Assembly: GCF_041075285.1 (NCBI RefSeq)
Contig: NZ_CP163512.1
Location: 3,224,001 to 3,288,000, forward strand
Length of the DNA: 64,000 bases
Source of the DNA: Providencia rettgeri
GTDB lineage: Bacteria > Pseudomonadota > Gammaproteobacteria > Enterobacterales > Enterobacteriaceae
Reading direction: 5' to 3'
Each line of letters opens with the position of its first letter. Positions within the stretch are counted from its first letter, which is position 1. The position numbers and the translations under genes are program-made. The notes under the pieces were generated by a model. It saw nothing but the letters and a program-made list of their open reading frames with translations. It did not search any database and was not told the DNA's origin. Below, in pieces: positions 41,688-52,155 of this stretch.

Positions 41688-42629
41688 CTATGCACGTACT
41701 ACCTGCATAACTGTGTCAAGCGCCTGCTGCGGTTGCTCACTATCTAACCAGTGAACATTCTCCCAGCTTCTTAACCAGGTTATCTGGCGTTTTGCCAATT
41801 GGCGTGTTGCACAGATCCCCCGATAAACCATTTCATCATGGCTAATTTCGCCGTCCAAGTAAGACCACATTTGCCGATACCCCACACAACGAATAGCGGG
41901 GAGATCAACATGTAAATCACCTCGGAGGTAAAGAGCACGGACTTCCTCTTCAAAACCGGCGTCTATCATCTGATGAAAGCGTTGTTCTATGCGTTCATGT
42001 AAAATTTTACGATCTTGTGGCGCAATAGCAAACTGAAACACATTATAAGGCAATTCTTCCCCTGCTGTTTGTGTCATTTCAGTCAAAGTTTGTCCTGAAA
42101 TGAGATACACCTCTAAAGCGCGGGATAATCTTTGTGGATCATTCGGGTGGATCCTTGCCGCAGCAACAGGATCGACCTCTGCTAAACGACGGTGAATTTC
42201 ACCCCACCCTTGTTCTTGTGCTATTTGTTCTATTTGCGCACGCACATTCGCATCGGCAGAAGGCAATGGTGAGAGCCCTTCCAATAATGCTTTAAAATAC
42301 AACATCGTGCCGCCAACAAGTAAGGGTATTTTACCTTGCTCGGTAATCTCACTCATTACTTTTAATGCGTCACGACGAAAATCAGCAGCGGAATAGGGTA
42401 AAGATGGATCGAGAATATCAATCAAACGATGAGGGGCTTTACTGAGTTCCTCAGCAGTTGGCTTTGCTGTACCAATATCCATTCCACGGTAAATTAACGC
42501 CGAATCGACACTAATAATTTCCACAGGCAAATGCTTGCGAAGTTCTATCGCTAAAGCAGTTTTACCTGAGGCAGTCGGCCCCATTAGGAATATTGCATCT
42601 GGTTTTTTCTGAGTTACTAAATCACTCAT
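41688..42629 (-). CDS. miaA: tRNA dimethylallyltransferase
   Basis: MiaA adds the dimethylallyl group to A37 of tRNAs that read UNN codons. The 313-residue protein has the P-loop [15 protein letters not shown], the [16 protein letters not shown] block and the tRNA-binding [13 protein letters not shown]. Its start overlaps the mutL stop by 8 bp. The mutL-miaA-hfq order is as in E. coli. Confidence 0.98.
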   Translation of the reverse strand: MSDLVTQKKPDAIFLMGPTASGKTALAIELRKHLPVEIISVDSALIYRGMDIGTAKPTAEELSKAPHRLIDILDPSLPYSAADFRRDALKVMSEITEQGKIPLLVGGTMLYFKALLEGLSPLPSADANVRAQIEQIAQEQGWGEIHRRLAEVDPVAAARIHPNDPQRLSRALEVYLISGQTLTEMTQTAGEELPYNVFQFAIAPQDRKILHERIEQRFHQMIDAGFEEEVRALYLRGDLHVDLPAIRCVGYRQMWSYLDGEISHDEMVYRGICATRQLAKRQITWLRSWENVHWLDSEQPQQALDTVMQVVRA

Positions 42630-44592
42630 TTGTTAGTGCCGCTACCACGGATTGTAAATTAATTAATTGTAATAATGTTGGTGGCGGGTTTTTTACCCAC
42701 TGCGGGCAAATCCGCTCAACATCAGCCAACAACTGAACAGCTTGTGCTAAACTCCAACTTTCTTCTGTTTTCACCTGTGAAATCGCTTTGGCTAACCATT
42801 GTGCGATATCTTGTTGTGTGATGCTTTCTTTTGTCGATAAAAAACGAATCAGATCAGAAAAAAGTTGCGATAAATTTTGTGTTCTTAATGGTAACGATAC
42901 CGTATGAATTGTTACTTTTCCATGAAATATCGTGGCTTCGATACCAAATATTGCCAATTGTTCCTTGTACCGCTGTAAAACCTCTATTTCATCGTTTTTA
43001 AGTGACAATTTTAGTGGTATTAATAGTGGCTGCGGCTTGAGGTTTTCACCCTCTGGTGACAATTGCGCTAATTTCAATAAATAATTAGCTTCCGTTAAGG
43101 ATAACAGGATTAGCCCCAACGAAGACTCAATTAATGCAAAGTTTTTTGAGTAAATTGTCAATACTTTACCAAAAAGGTAGTTATCCGCACTTTTTGCCAC
43201 AGATTGGGAAGAAACTTGAAACGTATCCATAGGTTGGCGTTCAGGAAAAAGTGGTTTTTTATCTTCCTCTGCAACCGGGATCGACATTAAGCGTTGGTAA
43301 AGCTCTCCCGCTTTTTTGTCATAGTTAGCACCATAATTTTTCGACGCCATATTTTCCGAATATTGCGAGGCAGATTTCGGCTCAGAACAACTTGAGTCCG
43401 CAGTGCTTACTGACTGACGACCTATAGACTGATAAGCCGTTTGCGGTTCTCGTGCCGTTTTCTCACCCTGTGACCGAGGTTCTATTCCATTATTTTTAGA
43501 AGATGACACAGAGGAAGAGAAATAGTTGTCCCCGGCTGATGTGCGATTTTCAAACTCAGTGTTCGCAGGCTCTATTCCCGGTAATTCATCTATTGATGCC
43601 GCTTCAAGCAACACAGTACGCACCGCTTGATAAATAAAATCATGTACTAATCGTGCTTGATGAAAGCGCACTTCATGTTTCGCAGGATGGACGTTCACAT
43701 CCACTTGTTTTGGATCGATGGTCAAATACAGCACATAAGCAGGCTGTTGATTTTCGTCTAAATGACCTTCAAATGCTTGGCGGATCGCGTGGTTAATTAA
43801 CCGATCGCGCATCATCCGCCCATTAACATAACAATACTGAGTTTCGCTCACCGGCGTATTTGATGGAGAAACGACCCAGCCTTTAATCGCAAGGTCGCTA
43901 TGTTCCCAAGACAGAGCTAAAGCCCCTTGCATAAAGCCAGTGCCGCAAATGGTCCCAAGTCGTCTTTCTTGTTGAATTTCATCATAGGCAGCACGGTACT
44001 GCCTAACCAATTTTCCATTATGTGTCAAATTGATAGCAACATCAGGACGCGACAATGCAATACGGCGTACCACTTCATCAATATGTCCAAACTCGGTTTT
44101 TTCGGTGCGCATAAATTTGCGCCGAGCAGGGGTATTATAGAATAGATCCAACACTTCAACCGTGGTGCCATTGGGGTGAGCCGCAGGCTTTATCGTCACT
44201 TGCATCTCTCGCCCTTCCGCATAAGATTGCCACGCTTCAGTTTGATCTGCCGGTTTTGATGTCAACGTTAGCCGAGAAACCGAGCTAATACTCGCTAACG
44301 CTTCTCCGCGAAACCCCATACTCATAATGGCTTCAAGATCATCAAGCGTTGCAATTTTGCTGGTCGCATGGCGAGCAAGGGCAAGGATTAATTCGTCTTT
44401 ACTGATCCCACAACCGTTATCACGAATACGGATCAGTTTCTCTCCACCACGCTCAATATCGATATCAATGCGAGTTGCCTTGGCATCGAGACTGTTCTCA
44501 ACCAGCTCTTTTACAACAGATGCAGGTCTTTCGACCACCTCACCTGCTGCAATTTGGTTAGCCAGTTGAGGAGAGAGAATATGTATTGCCAT
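42622..44592 (-). CDS. mutL: DNA mismatch repair protein MutL
   Basis: MutL links MutS mismatch recognition to MutH and UvrD. The 656-residue protein has the GHKL ATPase (residues 1-330) with [44 protein letters not shown] and [11 protein letters not shown] Ser/Glu-rich linker (about 350-470) and the C-terminal dimerisation domain follow. E. coli MutL has 615 residues; the extra length is mainly linker. Confidence 0.98.
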   Translation of the reverse strand: MAIHILSPQLANQIAAGEVVERPASVVKELVENSLDAKATRIDIDIERGGEKLIRIRDNGCGISKDELILALARHATSKIATLDDLEAIMSMGFRGEALASISSVSRLTLTSKPADQTEAWQSYAEGREMQVTIKPAAHPNGTTVEVLDLFYNTPARRKFMRTEKTEFGHIDEVVRRIALSRPDVAINLTHNGKLVRQYRAAYDEIQQERRLGTICGTGFMQGALALSWEHSDLAIKGWVVSPSNTPVSETQYCYVNGRMMRDRLINHAIRQAFEGHLDENQQPAYVLYLTIDPKQVDVNVHPAKHEVRFHQARLVHDFIYQAVRTVLLEAASIDELPGIEPANTEFENRTSAGDNYFSSSVSSSKNNGIEPRSQGEKTAREPQTAYQSIGRQSVSTADSSCSEPKSASQYSENMASKNYGANYDKKAGELYQRLMSIPVAEEDKKPLFPERQPMDTFQVSSQSVAKSADNYLFGKVLTIYSKNFALIESSLGLILLSLTEANYLLKLAQLSPEGENLKPQPLLIPLKLSLKNDEIEVLQRYKEQLAIFGIEATIFHGKVTIHTVSLPLRTQNLSQLFSDLIRFLSTKESITQQDIAQWLAKAISQVKTEESWSLAQAVQLLADVERICPQWVKNPPPTLLQLINLQSVVAALTNE

Positions 44593-44603
44593 TACTCAGC
44601 TCC

Positions 44604-45896
44604 TTATTTGGGTGCGGCTTGGATCGGGTTCGCAAGGAAATACTGACGCAGCCCTAAGTGAATGGCCTCAGCCACTGCCTCTTGGAATTCATTGGATTTG
44701 AGCAACTGCTCTTCCGCTGCATTGCTGATAAAACCTGTTTCGACCAGAATGGATGGAATATCTGGTGAACGCAGAACGCCAAGGCTGGCATGTTCTGGCG
44801 TTTTCTTATGGATATTACCCACCTTTCTCAGTTGCTGAATTACTTGAACAGCAACATCATACCCTACACGTTGAGAGTGGCCGAACTGTAAGTCCAATAC
44901 AGCTTGGCTTAAATATGGATCTGCACCACTGAGCGCATCACCAGCTCCCCCTAATAATTCAGATTGTTTTTCGCGTTGTTCTAACCAGCTACCTAACTCA
45001 CTGTTTGCACGGCGATTTGATAATACCCAAACAGACGCCCCTCGTGCGCTACTATTTGGAGCAGAGTCTGCATGGATGGAAACCAACATATTCGCCCCTT
45101 TTTTGCGCGCAACATCAGAGCGCCCACTGACCGAAATAAAGTAGTCACCATCTCGTGTCATTGCTGGTTTAAACATAGGGTCGGCTTCAAGACGCCGATA
45201 GAGTTTTTTCGCAACGCTCAATGTCACGTCTTTCTCTTTATAACCATTTTTCCCAATTGCACCGGGATCTTTACCTCCATGCCCGGCATCAATGGCGATC
45301 ACTACCTGTTTGCTACCTTTTGGCATACTTTTGTATTTGATTGACGCAGGGTTTGAAACAGGCGCTGGCGCTGAACTATTCATTTTTAATGGTTTGTCCT
45401 GTGTATTATTGACCACAGGAGCAACATTATTATTAGTGCGATTAAATGAGGTTGAGTTGGTTGAGTTACCTGTTGAAATCGTAAAAACGAGTTGGTATAC
45501 CCCGCCAACTTGTTTTAAAACAGCCTTGGTTTTTGCTGCGCGGGATAACTCCATCACAATACGTTTATGCTGGCTATCCACAGGTTGGCTTGAGCGCACC
45601 AACTTCACCAAATCGCCTGCTGGCACTTTTAGTGGTAAACCCAGGATGTCACCTCGTTGTTTAACATCAACAACGAGTCGCTCAGGTGAATGCAACGGAA
45701 AATAAGAATAATCAGGTTTACCATCAATAAAGCTTAATGTCACCTCAGCTTGCGATGGGCTATTATTGACTTGAATATTTGACAGTGTTGCGGCCTGCGC
45801 TTGCACAGCAAAAAGCCATGCCAATGAAAGCATAAATAGGACAAAAGCTGCCAAAAAACCCTTTTTTGATATTCTGTGCATTAATGCATTCAACAT
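44604..45896 (-). CDS. amiB: N-acetylmuramoyl-L-alanine amidase AmiB
   Basis: AmiB is the periplasmic zinc amidase that splits septal peptidoglycan, activated by EnvC. The 430-residue precursor has a signal peptide (FLAAFVLFMLSLAWLFAVQAQA), the AMIN domain that targets the septum (LSNIQVNNSPSQAEVTLSF), a Ser/Thr/Asn-rich linker, and the Amidase_3 domain with IAIDAGHGGKDPGAIG, HADSAPNSSARGASVWVLS and the catalytic Glu in PSILVETGFISN. There is no C-terminal LysM, as in E. coli K-12. Confidence 0.96.
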   Translation of the reverse strand: MLNALMHRISKKGFLAAFVLFMLSLAWLFAVQAQAATLSNIQVNNSPSQAEVTLSFIDGKPDYSYFPLHSPERLVVDVKQRGDILGLPLKVPAGDLVKLVRSSQPVDSQHKRIVMELSRAAKTKAVLKQVGGVYQLVFTISTGNSTNSTSFNRTNNNVAPVVNNTQDKPLKMNSSAPAPVSNPASIKYKSMPKGSKQVVIAIDAGHGGKDPGAIGKNGYKEKDVTLSVAKKLYRRLEADPMFKPAMTRDGDYFISVSGRSDVARKKGANMLVSIHADSAPNSSARGASVWVLSNRRANSELGSWLEQREKQSELLGGAGDALSGADPYLSQAVLDLQFGHSQRVGYDVAVQVIQQLRKVGNIHKKTPEHASLGVLRSPDIPSILVETGFISNAAEEQLLKSNEFQEAVAEAIHLGLRQYFLANPIQAAPK

Positions 45897-45910
45897 GAGC
45901 TATTAGTTCC

Positions 45911-46393
45911 TTAGAATTGGGGTAATGTTTCTAATAATGACTCCCCATTTGCAGACAAAGCAACAATGTGAGCCTGACGCCCTTCATTTTGATACGTGAG
46001 ATGAAGCTCAAGATCCGCGTCGGGTAAAAAGCCTTTACCCTGTTGCGGCCATTCGACCAAACAGATCGAATTTTCAGAAAAATAGTCGCGAATTCCCATA
46101 AATTCAAGTTCTTCAGGATCAGCTAAGCGATAGAGATCAAAGTGAAAAACATGGCGATCGGCTAACTCATATGGCTCAACCAGTGTATAGGTTGGGCTCT
46201 TTACATGACCTTGATGGCCTAAAGCTTGTAAGAAGCCACGGCTAAAGGTGGTTTTCCCCGCACCAAGATCACCATACAGGTGGATCACTGCACCTTGGTG
46301 ACATGCGCCAGCTATTGCGCGACCGAGTGCAACCGTTTGAGTTTCATCAGCCAATTGTATTGTACGTTCTTTCATAGTGTTCTTTTGTGACAT
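45911..46393 (-). CDS. tsaE: tRNA threonylcarbamoyladenosine biosynthesis ATPase TsaE
   Basis: TsaE is the ATPase of the TsaBDE complex that forms t6A37 in ANN-decoding tRNAs. The 160-residue protein has the Walker A motif [19 protein letters not shown], then [12 protein letters not shown] and [16 protein letters not shown]. The start may be 46393 or the in-frame ATG at 46375; neither has a good Shine-Dalgarno sequence. It is the first gene of the superoperon here. In E. coli nnr precedes tsaE, and it is missing in this window. Confidence 0.96.
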   Translation of the reverse strand: MSQKNTMKERTIQLADETQTVALGRAIAGACHQGAVIHLYGDLGAGKTTFSRGFLQALGHQGHVKSPTYTLVEPYELADRHVFHFDLYRLADPEELEFMGIRDYFSENSICLVEWPQQGKGFLPDADLELHLTYQNEGRQAHIVALSANGESLLETLPQF

Positions 46394-46653
46394 TATTGAT
46401 GAGCTTGTTGCTTATTTCTCGTCTAATGACGCTATCAATATACGCAAGCAAGTGTATTTCAGCGCCTTCCAATACCATTGACCATATTAACCTAAGCGCC
46501 GTTATTTTTCTTAATTAAGATTGCTGGAATGATCAGTTAAGAAATATCTTATAATAGATCTCAATACTCAAAGGCACTCTTTTCCTTCATTTTGACAAAA
46601 GTGGCTTCCATGGTAGAGTGCCAGCCGTTTTATTTTTACCGTGATAGGATCTG

Positions 46654-47835
46654 ATGGCTGCATTACTCGATCTCGACCTTCTCGCTCAGTTGATCAAACA
46701 ATGGGGCATTGAAGCAGGCTTCCAGCAAGTGGGGATCTGCGATACAGACTTGTCTGCTGAAGAGCCTAAACTGCAAGCATGGCTAGACAAGCAATACCAC
46801 GGTGAGATGGAATGGATGGAACGCCACGGTATGATGCGAGCGCGCCCTCATGAGCTCCACCCCGGTACTTTACGAGTTATCAGTGTTCGCATGAATTATC
46901 TACCTGCCAAAGCCGCATTCGCTAGCACGCTAAATAACCCTGAACTCGGCTATATCAGCCGCTATGCGCTTGGTCGTGATTATCATAAGCTATTAAAAAA
47001 GCGCTTAAAAGCCCTTGCCGATCGTATCTTAGCTTATTGTCGCGAATTTGATGGTGCGACCTTAACTGATGGTATCACGATCGATCCGCTGAATTTTCGC
47101 CCATTTGTTGATTCTGCCCCCATTTTGGAGCGTCCTCTCGCCGTTAAAGCTGGTTTAGGGTGGACAGGGAAGCATTCATTAGTCTTAAACCGTGAAGCGG
47201 GATCGTGGTTTTTTCTTGGAGAACTACTTATCAACCTTCCAGTGCCTGTTGATAAACCCATTGAGGATAACTGTGGTCGTTGTGTTGCCTGCATGACCAC
47301 TTGCCCAACAGGTGCCATTGTTGAACCTTATACCGTTGATGCTAGGCGTTGCATCTCTTATCTCACCATTGAGCTTGATAGCGCTATTCCTGAAGAATTT
47401 CGTCCATTAATGGGGAATCGAATTTATGGTTGCGATGACTGCCAATTGATTTGTCCGTGGAACCGTTTTTCACAGTTGACCGACGAAGACGATTTTAGCC
47501 CAAGGAAAGCACTACATACACCTGAATTACTTGAACTATTTTCGTGGAGTGAAGACACGTTTTTGAAGGTAACCGAAGGTTCTGCGATCCGCCGCATTGG
47601 CTATATTAAATGGCTAAGGAACATCAGTGTTGCGCTAGGCAATGCACCTTATCAAGACAGAATTGTACTCGCTTTACAAAATAGGTTAGGGATCAACGAA
47701 ATGTTAGACGAGCATTTTCATTGGTCCATACAACAACAGCTAAATCGCCGCCTCGAAAACCAAGTCACAATTCAGACTTCACAACAAAAACGCCTTGTAC
47801 GCGCCATTACTAAAGGTTTGCCTCGCGACGCCTAA
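46654..47835 (+). CDS. queG: Epoxyqueuosine reductase QueG
   Basis: QueG reduces epoxyqueuosine to queuosine in tRNA, using cobalamin and two [4Fe-4S] clusters. The 393-residue protein has DGITIDPLNFRPFVDSAP and VKAGLGWTGKHSLVLN. The ferredoxin-like cysteines occur in CGRCVACMTTCPTGAI and CDDCQLICPWN. E. coli QueG has 379 residues. It is divergent from tsaE over 260 bp. Downstream lies the DnaA-box cluster described as datA-like. Confidence 0.96.
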   Translation: MAALLDLDLLAQLIKQWGIEAGFQQVGICDTDLSAEEPKLQAWLDKQYHGEMEWMERHGMMRARPHELHPGTLRVISVRMNYLPAKAAFASTLNNPELGYISRYALGRDYHKLLKKRLKALADRILAYCREFDGATLTDGITIDPLNFRPFVDSAPILERPLAVKAGLGWTGKHSLVLNREAGSWFFLGELLINLPVPVDKPIEDNCGRCVACMTTCPTGAIVEPYTVDARRCISYLTIELDSAIPEEFRPLMGNRIYGCDDCQLICPWNRFSQLTDEDDFSPRKALHTPELLELFSWSEDTFLKVTEGSAIRRIGYIKWLRNISVALGNAPYQDRIVLALQNRLGINEMLDEHFHWSIQQQLNRRLENQVTIQTSQQKRLVRAITKGLPRDA

Positions 47836-47879
47836 AAAAAGGCCTGTCATATAACTGAAATCTATAATTGTCAAATCAA

Positions 47880-48118
47880 TGTGAATAAAATAAAAAATCG
47901 CTTTATAGACAATGGGTAAAGAATTTGCAAGTTGTACTTAGCACATTTTCAAAAAATAAACTCAACCTCTATAAATCAATAAGTTACAAATTCATTCACA
48001 GATTATCTTTACGCGATAGTAGCGAAAAAAGATTGAGGTAAGCCTGTGGATAACTCTGTGCAATAAGTGATTGCTATTTGGCATATAAGCGCACACAAAC
48101 TCTGTAAGCTGTGGATAA
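47880..48118. promoter_or_regulatory. datA-like DnaA-box cluster with an IHF site
   Basis: Three consensus DnaA boxes (TGTGAATAA at 47880-47888; TGTGGATAA at 48045-48053 and 48110-48118) lie in one orientation. A one-mismatch box (TCATTCACA, 47992-48000) lies in the other. A perfect IHF consensus (AATCAA, 4 bp, TTA; 47974-47986) lies between the first two. The site is between queG and the tRNA-Gly trio. From memory, E. coli datA, the DnaA-titrating and DnaA-ATP-hydrolysing locus with five boxes and one IHF site, lies next to glyVXY at 94.7 min. The assignment is by position and motif. Confidence 0.7.
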
Positions 48119-48528
48119 CTTTACTATGTTGAATTGTGATGAAAAACACTGATTTTACGTTAACGAATCGAAAATAAGTTGTCAAAAAACCAGGTTAAAA
48201 TGAAAATTTGCCTGAGTTAAATAAAAAACACATTTTTTGTTTATTATTTAAACATTGATCTTTAAGGCTTAGATACCTTTCGAACGCCTTATTGCTAAGG
48301 GGTGGCTATTCTATGGTGACCGGAAGTCGAATGCAAGTAAAAATCCAAAATAGATCCGAAAAAGATCGCCAAAGCCGCATAGATCCTAGCTTAACAAATA
48401 ACTAGCCGATAAAATCACTAACAGAAGTCAGTTAATTAAAATAGGTAATTTTACTTGTGTTTTAGTCCAAAAATATCACTTGGATTGAAGATATGAAAAA
48501 CAACTTAGAAGTGAAGGCAAAAAAAGAT
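48119..48528. other. AT-rich region with a GATC patch between the DnaA-box cluster and the tRNA genes
   Basis: No gene is seen. Three GATC sites fall within 33 bp (48353, 48364, 48382), with a fourth at 48257. On the minus strand they read as GATCT-type 13-mer-like repeats. A seven-A run at 48519-48525, just downstream of the tRNA genes on their strand, is the only terminator-like feature. Confidence 0.5.
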
Positions 48529-48604
<76 letters not shown>

Positions 48605-48646
48605 ATTTGGTGGGTACTGCTATTTAACTAAAACACTAAGGAAGTT

Positions 48647-48722
<76 letters not shown>

Positions 48723-48762
48723 ATCACGAAAATAGTGCTTTAGCTAAAACACCAAGAAAGTT

Positions 48763-48838
<76 letters not shown>

Positions 48839-48902
48839 AGACCATTTCTGGGTGTTTTCCGTGCCGACATCATTGCAAAAACTTCATCGGTACGGGGAGC
48901 GC

Positions 48903-48930
48903 ATTATACGAAAAATTCAGAGACTAGCAA
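48903..48930 (-). promoter_or_regulatory. Promoter of the tRNA-Gly operon
   Basis: On the minus strand TTGCTA, 16 bp, TATAAT is followed by the GC-rich discriminator GCGCTCCCCGT, about 65 bp upstream of the first tRNA. This is the form expected of a stringently controlled stable-RNA promoter. Confidence 0.75.
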
Positions 48931-49023
48931 GCCCTTGCATTCAAATTTTTCATTTTTTTGTTCGTTTGCCGACAAAACAGTCACAATGGTGGTTTTATCA
49001 ACAAACGTTGTAAAAATCTGATT

Positions 49024-49223
49024 TCAATACATTAACATTGGTAACTTACTCAACGATAATACATATATCAGCCTATTGGTCGCAGATTTATAAACTTTTT
49101 CATCTTCCCTTTTACCAACCGCGACAACAAAAATAACAACTCATCAATAACTTTTTCCATTCCCTTAGAGCACGCTCATCAAATGCAATATCAAATATCA
49201 TCAATGTTCATTGTACTCATCAT
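49024..49223 (-). pseudogene. Decayed relBE-type toxin-antitoxin remnant
   Basis: Three pieces survive on the minus strand. First, an ATG-ATG start (49223) with AAAAGGAG upstream encodes MMSTMNIDD, resembling a RelB N-terminus, and then a stop. Second, in another frame, DIAFDERALREWKK matches the RelE N-terminus (E. coli FDERALKEWRKL). Third, from 49140, VVIFVVAVGKREDEKVYKSA and then TNRLIYV match the RelE C-terminus (FVISVGKRERSEVYSEAVKR in E. coli). The middle of RelE, including most catalytic residues, and nearly all of RelB are deleted, and frames are broken. An operator-like palindrome remains upstream (49269-49293). Confidence 0.8.
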
Positions 49224-49268
49224 AATCTCCTTTTAGGATCCACTGTGAGAATAATATAATGACAAGTG

Positions 49269-49293
49269 TGATGTAATATGTAATACAACATCA
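49269..49293 (-). promoter_or_regulatory. Relic operator of the relBE remnant
   Basis: TGATGT and ACATCA arms flank two TGTAATA repeats, 46 bp upstream of the decayed relB start. This resembles the TTGTAAT-type half-sites bound by RelB. Confidence 0.5.
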
Positions 49294-49304
49294 TGTTTGA
49301 ACAC

Positions 49305-49325
49305 AAAAAACCGCCTAAGGGCGGC
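49305..49325 (-). terminator. Terminator of orn
   Basis: On the minus strand a CCGCC/GGCGG stem with a short loop is followed by TTTTTT, 16 bp after the orn stop. Confidence 0.85.
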
Positions 49326-49340
49326 ATCTTTGTTATTTCG

Positions 49341-49886
49341 TTACTTCAATATAAATGTCTCTCGATAATAAGCCAGTTCAGCGACTGACTCACGAATATC
49401 ATCAAGGGCTTGGTGAGTATTTTTCTTAGTAAATCCCGCTAAAATTTCTGGTTTCCAGCGGCGAGCCAACTCTTTTAAGGTGCTGACGTCTAAGTAACGA
49501 TAATGGAAATAGCTTTCTAGTTCAGGCATATAGTTAAATAAAAAACGTCTATCTTGCCCAACGCTATTACCACAAATTGGCGATGCGCCTTTCGGCACCC
49601 ATTGTTCTAAAAACTCGAGGGTTGCTAATTCCGCTTCGCGCTCACTCACTGTGCTTTTACGCACACGCTCAACTAAACCGCTTCCTGTGTGGGTATTCAC
49701 ATTCCACTCATCCATCAAAGCCAATTGTTCATCCGTCTGATGTACTGCAATCACTGGGCCTTCTGCTAAAATATTAAGATCGCTATCTGTTACAATGGTT
49801 GCAATTTCAATAATGCGATCACGAACGGGATCGAGACCAGTCATTTCTAAATCGATCCAAATTAAATTATTCTCATTCTTTTGCAT
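49341..49886 (-). CDS. orn: Oligoribonuclease
   Basis: Orn is a DEDDh 3'-to-5' exonuclease that degrades dinucleotides and other nano-RNAs. The 181-residue length equals E. coli. The motifs are [15 protein letters not shown] (Exo I, Asp-Glu), [15 protein letters not shown] (Exo II) and the Exo III part [12 protein letters not shown] use the ATG at 49886 (MQKNENNL); an upstream ATG would add six residues. It is divergent from rsgA, as in E. coli. Confidence 0.97.
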   Translation of the reverse strand: MQKNENNLIWIDLEMTGLDPVRDRIIEIATIVTDSDLNILAEGPVIAVHQTDEQLALMDEWNVNTHTGSGLVERVRKSTVSEREAELATLEFLEQWVPKGASPICGNSVGQDRRFLFNYMPELESYFHYRYLDVSTLKELARRWKPEILAGFTKKNTHQALDDIRESVAELAYYRETFILK

Positions 49887-49990
49887 GATATACCCTAACT
49901 GCATTCTGTGAAGTTAAGGTATGATAGCACTCTTCACGCCGCAATGCGTGAGTGATATTCCAACCACAGCCAATAGCGAAGAGAGGACAG

Positions 49991-51043
49991 GTGGCTAAAC
50001 AGAAACTTTCGAAAGGCCAACAGCGCCGAGTTCAACAAAATCATCAAAAAAGACTAAAAAAACAAAAGACAGTCGAAATCGATGATAGTCAATTAGGTGA
50101 AGCACAAGAAGGCTTGGTGATTAGCCGCTTTGGGCAACACGCTGATATTGAAGCGAACGACGGCACTATTCAACGCTGTAATTTGCGTAGAACTATTGCG
50201 TCCCTCGTAACAGGGGATAAAGTTGTGTGGCGCCCTGCCTTAAATACCCAAACTGATATCAAAGTTAATGGTGTTGTCGAAGCGGTTCATGAACGTCACT
50301 CTGTACTCACACGCCCCGATTATTACGACGGTTTAAAGCCAATTGCCGCCAATATCGACCAAATTGTCGTGGTTTCTGCAATTTTACCGGAGCTTTCCCT
50401 TAATATTATCGATCGCTACCTTGTCGCTTGTGAGACGATTGGCATTCAACCGATTATCGTCCTGAACAAAGTTGACCTACTTGATGAAGAAAATCGTGAG
50501 TGGGTGAGCGATTTAATGACTATTTATAGTGAAATTGGCTACCAAGTATTAGAAGTATCCAGCCATACCAATGAAGGTATGGAAGCACTTACTAATGCGC
50601 TAGCTGGTAAAGTTTCGGTGTTTGTGGGGCAATCTGGTGTAGGAAAGTCCAGTTTGCTTAATACATTGCTTCCACATAATGAAGAAGCCATTTTAGTTAA
50701 CGAAGTTTCAGATAACTCAGGTCTGGGTCAACATACTACGACCACAGCCCGCTTATACCACTTTCCACTCGGTGGTGATGTGATTGACTCTCCGGGGGTT
50801 CGCGAATTTGGTTTGTGGCATTTAACCACGGAACAAGTGACGAAAGGATTTGTCGAATTTAAAGATTACCTTGGCGGTTGTAAATTCCGTGACTGCAAAC
50901 ATTTAGACGATCCCGGTTGCCTGTTACGTGAGGCCGTAGAAACAAACAAAATCGCAGAATCACGATTTGAAAATTACCATCGCATCTTAGAGAGCATGGA
51001 ACAAGTGAAACCACGTGGCAATTTCACTGGGAAAGAGAAATAA
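49991..51043 (+). CDS. rsgA: Ribosome small-subunit biogenesis GTPase RsgA
   Basis: RsgA is a circularly permuted GTPase for late 30S maturation. The GTG at 49991 with GAGAGGA upstream gives 350 residues, the E. coli length. A more upstream frame would add 13 residues without homology. The OB-fold N-terminal domain is followed by the permuted G domain: NKVDLL (G4), [12 protein letters not shown] (G1), DSPGVREFG (G3). The C-terminal zinc finger is [14 protein letters not shown]. Confidence 0.96.
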   Translation: MAKQKLSKGQQRRVQQNHQKRLKKQKTVEIDDSQLGEAQEGLVISRFGQHADIEANDGTIQRCNLRRTIASLVTGDKVVWRPALNTQTDIKVNGVVEAVHERHSVLTRPDYYDGLKPIAANIDQIVVVSAILPELSLNIIDRYLVACETIGIQPIIVLNKVDLLDEENREWVSDLMTIYSEIGYQVLEVSSHTNEGMEALTNALAGKVSVFVGQSGVGKSSLLNTLLPHNEEAILVNEVSDNSGLGQHTTTTARLYHFPLGGDVIDSPGVREFGLWHLTTEQVTKGFVEFKDYLGGCKFRDCKHLDDPGCLLREAVETNKIAESRFENYHRILESMEQVKPRGNFTGKEK

Positions 51044-51151
51044 GGTTAGTGAGTGCTTACAATTTAATTACTCAATTCTTTGCTTTAATTTACGCTAACT
51101 TGCGCTAAATAGTTCAAGCTGTCGCTGGGTATACACCAACAATGTGGCAGT

Positions 51152-51181
51152 TTGAAATATGCAAAGTAAACTGTGTACAAT
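51152..51181 (+). promoter_or_regulatory. Probable promoter of psd-mscM
   Basis: TTGAAA, 18 bp, TACAAT lies about 44 bp upstream of the psd GTG. Confidence 0.5.
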
Positions 51182-51224
51182 AGCGGCCTTTTCGCTAACA
51201 TACCTTTAAAAATCAGAGGTTAAC

Positions 51225-52121
51225 GTGCTAGACAAAATTAAAATTCGCTTGCAATATATGCTTCCAAAACAATGCCTTACTGAGTTTGCTGGCTGGTTTG
51301 CAAGTCGAAATGCTGGGTTTATGACGCAATGGGCAATTAAGCTGTTTGCTAAAGCCTATAAAGTGAATATGAATGAAGCGCAAAAAAGTGAGCTCACCGC
51401 GTACGCAACCTTTAATGACTTCTTTATTCGCCCGCTAAAAGAAGATGCACGCCCCATTGTTGAAAAAGACAACCAACTGGCACAGCCAGCTGATGGTGCT
51501 GTGAGCCAATTAGGCCCTATCAATGATGAGCAAATTTTCCAAGCGAAAGGTCATAGCTACACCGTTGAAGCCTTACTGGCGGGTCAATATCAGTTAGCAG
51601 AGCGTTTTCGCGGCGGCGAATTTATTACGACTTACCTCTCGCCGAGTGACTATCACCGCGTCCACATGCCGTGTGACGGTTTACTCAAAGAGATGATTTA
51701 TGTTCCAGGCGATCTGTTTTCTGTTAACCCATTAACGGCACAAAATGTTCCAAACCTGTTTGCACGTAATGAGCGCTTGATTTGTGTCTTTGATACCCCT
51801 GTCGGCCTAATGGTACAGATTTTAGTGGGGGCAACCATTGTTGGCAGTATCGAAACGGTGTGGAGTGGCTGTGTCAATCCCCGCCGCGAAGGCATTATTA
51901 AACGTTGGGTTTACCCTGAAATAGATTCTGAAGGCGCAGTTTTCCTGAAAAAAGGTGAAGAAATGGGTCTGTTTAAGTTAGGTTCTACTGTGATCAACTT
52001 GTTTGAACCGAACAAAGTGACCTTTAATTCCTCACTGATCCCAGGTTATGCAACACGTATGGGTGAGCTACTCGCCGAAACGGTTTCAGTTGACAATCTC
52101 AACGGATCTGCCGAAGTTTAA
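51225..52121 (+). CDS. psd: Phosphatidylserine decarboxylase proenzyme
   Basis: Psd makes phosphatidylethanolamine from phosphatidylserine at the inner membrane and cleaves itself to form a pyruvoyl group. The 298-residue protein starts at a GTG (51225) with GAGGTTAAC upstream. The self-cleavage site is LGST (Gly-Ser) in [15 protein letters not shown] near residue 254. The catalytic [13 protein letters not shown] block and the N-terminal [11 protein letters not shown] are conserved. mscM follows 34 bp later, as in E. coli. Confidence 0.97.
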   Translation: MLDKIKIRLQYMLPKQCLTEFAGWFASRNAGFMTQWAIKLFAKAYKVNMNEAQKSELTAYATFNDFFIRPLKEDARPIVEKDNQLAQPADGAVSQLGPINDEQIFQAKGHSYTVEALLAGQYQLAERFRGGEFITTYLSPSDYHRVHMPCDGLLKEMIYVPGDLFSVNPLTAQNVPNLFARNERLICVFDTPVGLMVQILVGATIVGSIETVWSGCVNPRREGIIKRWVYPEIDSEGAVFLKKGEEMGLFKLGSTVINLFEPNKVTFNSSLIPGYATRMGELLAETVSVDNLNGSAEV

Positions 52122-52155
52122 TTTACGCTTATATTCCTTGAAGGAGCTCCTCACT

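Noticed and set aside
47880..48420. Chromosomal origin oriC
   Set aside because: DnaA boxes and GATC sites are too few and dispersed, and the neighbours are queG and tRNA genes, not mnmG, mioC or dnaA.
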